NCBI RefSeq assembly: GCF_006439015.1
Contig: NZ_RCZG01000017.1
Coordinates: 29,456 to 93,455, forward strand
Source of the DNA: Mycolicibacterium hodleri
Lineage (GTDB): Bacteria > Actinomycetota > Actinomycetes > Mycobacteriales > Mycobacteriaceae
Reading direction: 5' to 3'
Length of the DNA: 64,000 nt
The notes under the pieces were generated by a model. That model did no database searches, was not told the origin of the DNA, and saw only the letters and a list, made by a program, of their open reading frames with translations. A program made the position numbers and the translations under genes. Numbering within the stretch: the stretch's first letter is position 1; every line of letters starts with the position of its first letter. Below are positions 60,478 through 64,000 of the stretch, piece by piece.

Positions 60478-61331
60478 TGGCGGTCCAGAGCGCGAACGAC
60501 GCCTCGCCGCCTCGGCACCGCGCGACCGAGTCGGACGAGCTGCCGTCCGTGCTGCGGATCGGCTTCTCCCGAGTGGTCCCCGAATTGAAGATGTTCTACC
60601 GGCGGCCGGAGCAGGTGGCCCTCACCTTTTCGATGCCGGCGGTGATCTGTCTGCTGCTGGGGTCGATCTTCACGACGAAGCTGCCCAACAGCGACACCAG
60701 CACCGGTTCCGTCATCGCGGCGAGCATGCTCGCCTACGGAATCCTGTCGACGTCGTTCATCAACCTGGGCATCAGCATCGCCGCCGATCGCGACACCGGG
60801 GGCTTGCGGCGACTCCGCGGAACGCCGACGACCGCGGCCTCCTACTTCGTGGGAAAGATCATGCTGGTGGCGATCGTCAGCTTCGCCGAGGCGGTCATCC
60901 TGCTCGCGGTCGGGGTGTTCGTGTTCAAGCTCCGGCTGCCGTCGGACGTCTTCGGCTGGTTCACGTTGACGTGGATCTTCGTCCTCGGCGTCGTCAGTTG
61001 CTCCCTGCTGGGCATCTTCATCAGCAACTTCGCCAGCAACGCGGTATCGGCGGCGGTCATCACCAACGGTCCCTCGGTGGCACTGCAGTTCATCTCGGGT
61101 ACCTACGTGCCGCTCGTGGTCCTACCCATCTGGATGCTGACCATCGGCTCCATCTTTCCCGTCAAGTGGTTGGCGCAAGGATTCCGGTCGGTGCTGCTGC
61201 CGCCGGACATGGTGGCCTTCGAGCCGGCAGGCACCTGGGAGCACTGGCGAATCTTCCTGGTCCTATTGGCGTGGAGCGTCGGTGGTCTCGTCGGCTGCCT
61301 CGCCGTCTTCCGGTGGTCGGAGAAGAACTAG
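60477..61331 (+). CDS. ABC-2 type transporter permease
   Basis: Membrane subunit of 284 aa with six expected helices (LTFSMPAVICLLLGSIF, GSVIAASMLAYGILSTSFINLG, VGKIMLVAIVSFAEAVILLAVGVFVF, FTLTWIFVLGVVSCSLLGIFI, FISGTYVPLVVLP, IFLVLLAWSVGGLVGCLAVF). The cytoplasmic RDTGGLRRLRGTPTT motif is characteristic of ABC-2 exporters. ATG 60477 shares a base with the ATPase stop. Completes the PKS-exporter unit. Confidence 0.9.
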   Translation: MAVQSANDASPPRHRATESDELPSVLRIGFSRVVPELKMFYRRPEQVALTFSMPAVICLLLGSIFTTKLPNSDTSTGSVIAASMLAYGILSTSFINLGISIAADRDTGGLRRLRGTPTTAASYFVGKIMLVAIVSFAEAVILLAVGVFVFKLRLPSDVFGWFTLTWIFVLGVVSCSLLGIFISNFASNAVSAAVITNGPSVALQFISGTYVPLVVLPIWMLTIGSIFPVKWLAQGFRSVLLPPDMVAFEPAGTWEHWRIFLVLLAWSVGGLVGCLAVFRWSEKN

Positions 61332-61342
61332 TCCCGCCGACG

Positions 61343-61813
61343 TCAGACGGCCGGCGCAGCTATCGGCGGTCTGCCGTGGCACGCCCTGAAGAGGCTGCCG
61401 CTGCCGCAGAAGCACGGGTCACTACGAGGAATGGGCAGCATGTAGACGTGGTCTTCGCGGACGCGTGCGATGGCCTCTTGAATCCGCGGGCTCGGAGCAG
61501 CCATGTGCCGGTGCGTCAGCCAGGCGATCGCGACCGCGAGGGCGCCGAGCAGCATGACGACCTTGACCGCCTCACCGCGGGAGTCGCGGACGCGAAACCA
61601 GGCAGCCACGTCGGCATCGTGGCGTTCGAGGGCCGTTGCGATCTGCTCGGTGGACGGCAGGCCCGAGCGGAGTTGCTCGAAGAGAACGTCCTGCATCCGG
61701 CTCAGTTCGTCGAGCGTCATGCGACCGAAGGCCGACTCGACGTCTGCGTCAGATGCATTCCGCGACACCGACGCGAGCTTCGTAGGTGACGTCCGATGAT
61801 GAGTAGTGATCAT
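61343..61813 (-). CDS. membrane protein with C-terminal SEC-C motif, 156 aa
   Basis: Helical cytoplasmic N-terminal part (DELSRMQDVLFEQLRSG), one transmembrane helix at about 83-99 (VVMLLGALAVAIAWLT), and near the C-terminus the zinc-binding SEC-C motif in SDPCFCGSGSLFRACHG (CxCxG...CH). The SEC-C motif occurs at the end of SecA and on many unrelated proteins. Role unknown. ATG 61813 with GGGGG upstream; divergent from the ParB-like gene. Confidence 0.7.
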   Translation of the reverse strand: MITTHHRTSPTKLASVSRNASDADVESAFGRMTLDELSRMQDVLFEQLRSGLPSTEQIATALERHDADVAAWFRVRDSRGEAVKVVMLLGALAVAIAWLTHRHMAAPSPRIQEAIARVREDHVYMLPIPRSDPCFCGSGSLFRACHGRPPIAAPAV

Positions 61814-61958
61814 GCATCCCCCCGGAATACCTGAGAAACCAACGCCGCCCCCGACGCTCCCACATTGTCACCATATCTCCGCGTGCTGCGGGGCGAATCG
61901 GGGAAAACCCTTGACGGACTGGCACCTCACTGACAGTGCACGGGATTATTGTGTCCGG

Positions 61959-62345
61959 ATGGCAGCGGTGAAGTGGCTCGACGTTCCAGAGGAACACGAC
62001 TACGATGCCGCGGCGGACTATCTGAGTCTGATCAGCGAACTCGACGTCATCACGCCGACGGTCCAGGCCCTCAAGACCGCAGATACGTCCCTACGCAAGG
62101 CCAAGGACGTCCTGCGGGCTGCCGGCCTGGCGCTGCTGTCCGAGACGAACCCTCGCGTGAAGACGGATCTCGCGAAGATCGCTGCCGGGAAGAAACTCTC
62201 GCCGATCCTGCTGGTGCGCGGCAGGGCCCTCGACGGCGTCGCCCTGCAGATCGCCGACGGATACCACCGCGTCTGCGCAAGTTATCTCACCGACGAGAAC
62301 ACCCCCATCCCTTGTCGTTTGGTGTCGTGGCAGACAACGGCCTGA
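61959..62345 (+). CDS. ParB/sulfiredoxin-like fold protein, 128 aa
   Basis: Small soluble protein. The C-terminal half (LSPILLVRGRALDGVALQIADGYHRVCASYL) has the strand-DGxHR-helix pattern of ParB N-terminal or sulfiredoxin-like nucleotide-binding domains; no DNA-binding HTH follows, so it is not a chromosome-partition ParB. The upstream half is helical. Function unknown. ATG 61959 begins shortly after a possible promoter (TTGACG at 61911). The next gene starts one base after its stop. Confidence 0.65.
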   Translation: MAAVKWLDVPEEHDYDAAADYLSLISELDVITPTVQALKTADTSLRKAKDVLRAAGLALLSETNPRVKTDLAKIAAGKKLSPILLVRGRALDGVALQIADGYHRVCASYLTDENTPIPCRLVSWQTTA

Positions 62346-62346
62346 G

Positions 62347-63591
62347 ATGACGACACTCGGGTTCGGCACGCTGGCGCTGCTGGTCGTCGCGGGTCTGGTC
62401 GGCCCGTTACTGGCCTCAGTGCCGCGGCTGCGACCACCCGCGGTGGTCGGCGAGCTGCTGGTGGGAATCATCCTGGGCAAGACGGGCTTCGGCCTCATCG
62501 ACCACTCTGAACCCACCTTCGAACTGCTGGCCAACATCGGCTTCGCCCTGGTGATGTTCGTCGTCGGGACGCACGTTCCGGTCAGGGATCGGGCGATGCG
62601 TTCGGCGGCGCCTGCGGCGCTGGTGCGGGTAGTGCTGGTCGGTGCGGTCGCCGCGGTTCTCGGTGTCGGGTTGGCGGCGGTCTTCGACACGGGGCACGCC
62701 GCGCTGTACGGCGTGTTGATGGCCTCGTCCTCGGCGGCGCTCGCCCTTCCCATCATCGACGGCCTGCGCCTGACGGGGCCTCCGGTGCTGTCGGTCACGG
62801 CACAGATCGCGGTGGCCGACACGGCCTGCATCGTGTTGCTGCCCCTGGTCATCGATCCGTCGCGGGCACCGCGGGCGGCCCTCGGTGCGGCGGCGATCGC
62901 GGTGGCGGCCGTCATCATGTTCGCCGCGCTGCGCTGGGCCAATGACAACGGCCTTCGCAAGCGGCTGCACGAGTACTCGGAGAAACAGAAGTTCGCCCTC
63001 GAGCTGCGGCTCAGCCTGGCGATGCTTTTCGGCCTCGCGGCGCTGGCGGTCGGCACCCACGTCTCGATCATGTTGGCGGGCTTCGCGTTGGGTCTGGTGG
63101 TCGCCTCGATCGGCGAGCCCAGGCGACTGGCCCGCCAGCTGCTCGGCATCACCGAGGGATTCTTTGCGCCGCTGTTCTTCGTCTGGCTGGGAGCCTCACT
63201 TCAGGTGCGCGACCTGGCCGGCCACCCGCAGTACATCGTGCTCGGAGTTGCGCTCGGCGCGGGGGCGGTCCTGGCGCACGCGGTGGGCAGACTGCTGAAA
63301 CAGCCTCTGACGCTTGCCGTTCTGTCCGCGGCGCAACTCGGCGTGCCCGTCGCGGCTGCCACCCTCGGTACCGAGGAACAGCTGCTGCTCCCCGGCGAAC
63401 CGGCGGCGCTCATGTTGGGGGCGATCGTCACCATCGCGGCAACGTCGGCGGCCGGGGTGCTAGCAGCGCGCGGTCAGCGTACGGCGAAGCCCGCTGACGC
63501 AAAGCCCGCTGACGCAAAGCCCGCTGACGCGGCCGATGACGCAAAACCCGCTGACGCGGCCGATACCCCTCCGGCCGCGCCGGTCACTTGA
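62347..63591 (+). CDS. CPA2-family sodium/proton antiporter with repeat tail
   Basis: Second antiporter of the window, 414 aa, about 12 helices: PPAVVGELLVGIILGKTGFGL, FALVMFVVGTHVPVRDR, MASSSAALALPIIDGLRL, QIAVADTACIVLLPLVI with the core Asp, FFAPLFFVWLGASLQVRDL, SAAQLGVPVAAATLG. The C-terminal 35 residues are a disordered AKPAD-repeat tail encoded by 15-bp repeats. It starts one base after the ParB-like stop, in one operon. Confidence 0.87.
   Translation: MTTLGFGTLALLVVAGLVGPLLASVPRLRPPAVVGELLVGIILGKTGFGLIDHSEPTFELLANIGFALVMFVVGTHVPVRDRAMRSAAPAALVRVVLVGAVAAVLGVGLAAVFDTGHAALYGVLMASSSAALALPIIDGLRLTGPPVLSVTAQIAVADTACIVLLPLVIDPSRAPRAALGAAAIAVAAVIMFAALRWANDNGLRKRLHEYSEKQKFALELRLSLAMLFGLAALAVGTHVSIMLAGFALGLVVASIGEPRRLARQLLGITEGFFAPLFFVWLGASLQVRDLAGHPQYIVLGVALGAGAVLAHAVGRLLKQPLTLAVLSAAQLGVPVAAATLGTEEQLLLPGEPAALMLGAIVTIAATSAAGVLAARGQRTAKPADAKPADAKPADAADDAKPADAADTPPAAPVT
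63486..63557 (+). repeat. 15-bp tandem repeat in antiporter gene
   Basis: Unit AAAGCCCGCTGACGC, three units in a row at 63486-63530 and a fourth at 63543-63557 after a 12-bp partial unit. Encodes AKPAD repeats in the cytoplasmic tail; length changes of 5 residues would keep the frame. Confidence 0.75.
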
Positions 63592-63657
63592 CGCGCGTTA
63601 ACGACGGTGTCTAGGACGCCGCCCAGAATTGTCATAGCCCTCTGCGAGGATGGTGTC

Positions 63658-64000
63658 ATGTCTTCGACGGCAACCTCTTTGGCTCCCAAGGAGCATGTCG
63701 ACGTGTTGTTCGAGCAGTTGGCGGAGTTGACCGGTCAGCGCAACGCGATCGACGGGCGCATCGTGGACATCGTCGCCCAGATGGAGCACGACGATCTGGC
63801 CGGCATGACCGGTGCCCGCTCGATCGCCGCGCTGGTGGCCTGGAAGACCGGCACCTCACCGCACAACGCCCAGACCATCGCCACCATCGCGCACCGCATC
63901 GCAGAGTTCCCCCGCTGCACCGAGCTGCTGCGAGAGGGTCACCTGTCCCTGGATCAGGTCGGCGTCATCGCCGAGCGGGCCGCCGCCGGCTCCGACGAGC
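63658..64000 (+). CDS. DUF222/13E12-family protein, 5' part (runs off window)
   Basis: ATG 63658 with AGGA upstream; open to the right edge (114 codons). The sequence fits the N-terminal DUF222 domain: HVDVLFEQLAELTGQRNAID, GARSIAALVAWKTGTSPHNA, IAEFPRCTELLREGHLSLDQ and VGVIAERA. Members usually carry a C-terminal HNH endonuclease domain and occur in many copies in mycobacterial genomes (13E12 repeats). Whether the HNH motif is intact lies outside the window. Confidence 0.85.
   Translation, partial: MSSTATSLAPKEHVDVLFEQLAELTGQRNAIDGRIVDIVAQMEHDDLAGMTGARSIAALVAWKTGTSPHNAQTIATIAHRIAEFPRCTELLREGHLSLDQVGVIAERAAAGSDE

Noticed and set aside
61920..61958. CACTGACAGTG palindrome as an SOS/PafBC promoter
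   Set aside because: Partly like TTGTCRGTG on the minus strand, but no TANNNT follows at the required spacing; probably chance.
1..64000. tRNA, rRNA, CRISPR, insertion sequences, prophage
   Set aside because: No cloverleaf-like block, regular spaced repeats, transposase or integrase was seen. Gene order is mostly conserved mycobacterial core.

Overview
The window is high-GC chromosomal DNA of a fast-growing mycobacterium (Mycolicibacterium type). The gene order gatD-murT, dnaQ-like exonuclease, leuA, ask-asd, egtABCDE and a downstream methyltransferase is the conserved mycobacterial order known from M. tuberculosis, with several accessory blocks inserted. Assignments rest on motifs and remembered family knowledge; no database search was run. 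No tRNA, rRNA, IS element, phage or CRISPR array was seen.

Left part (1-21 kb): a DUF559-type nuclease-fold gene bracketed by a 57-bp repeat, the MurT/GatD lipid II amidation operon, a DEDDh exonuclease, and leuA preceded by a 16-codon leader peptide with three consecutive Leu codons and alternative hairpins. A nitrogen operon follows on the minus strand: amt, a GlnT/GMA-synthetase-like enzyme, a split three-subunit glutamate-synthase-like enzyme, a DAO-family oxidase and an XRE-cupin regulator. It resembles gamma-glutamyl-amine or N-methylglutamate pathways. Then come ask, asd, a DUF4185-like secreted protein and a PAS-PAS-GGDEF cyclase.

Middle (21-41 kb): catalase, envelope lipoproteins, Ohr, the ergothioneine operon egtABCDE (four very tight junctions), a LURP-one-like gene broken by an in-frame TAG, and a methanol/diol module. 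That module holds an Mno-type Fe-alcohol dehydrogenase, a His-rich MoxR/VWA pair, a second Fe-alcohol dehydrogenase and an MnoSR-like two-component system. Beside it lie an MftM-like mycofactocin methyltransferase and an MftD-like FMN enzyme, which suggests alcohol oxidation tied to the redox cofactor mycofactocin.

Right part (41-64 kb): methyltransferases, a GCS2 ligase, a photolyase-like protein consisting only of the FAD domain with an overlapping 44-aa DUF2256 gene, an aldo/keto reductase, an autoregulated PadR gene, an NCS1 permease with a GntR regulator, and a CPA2 antiporter. A likely biosynthetic cluster follows: a flavin-halogenase-like enzyme, a single-module KS-AT-DH-KR-ACP polyketide synthase, and an ABC exporter. 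The window ends with a SEC-C membrane protein, a ParB-like protein, a second antiporter with a repeat tail, and the 5' part of a DUF222/13E12 gene.
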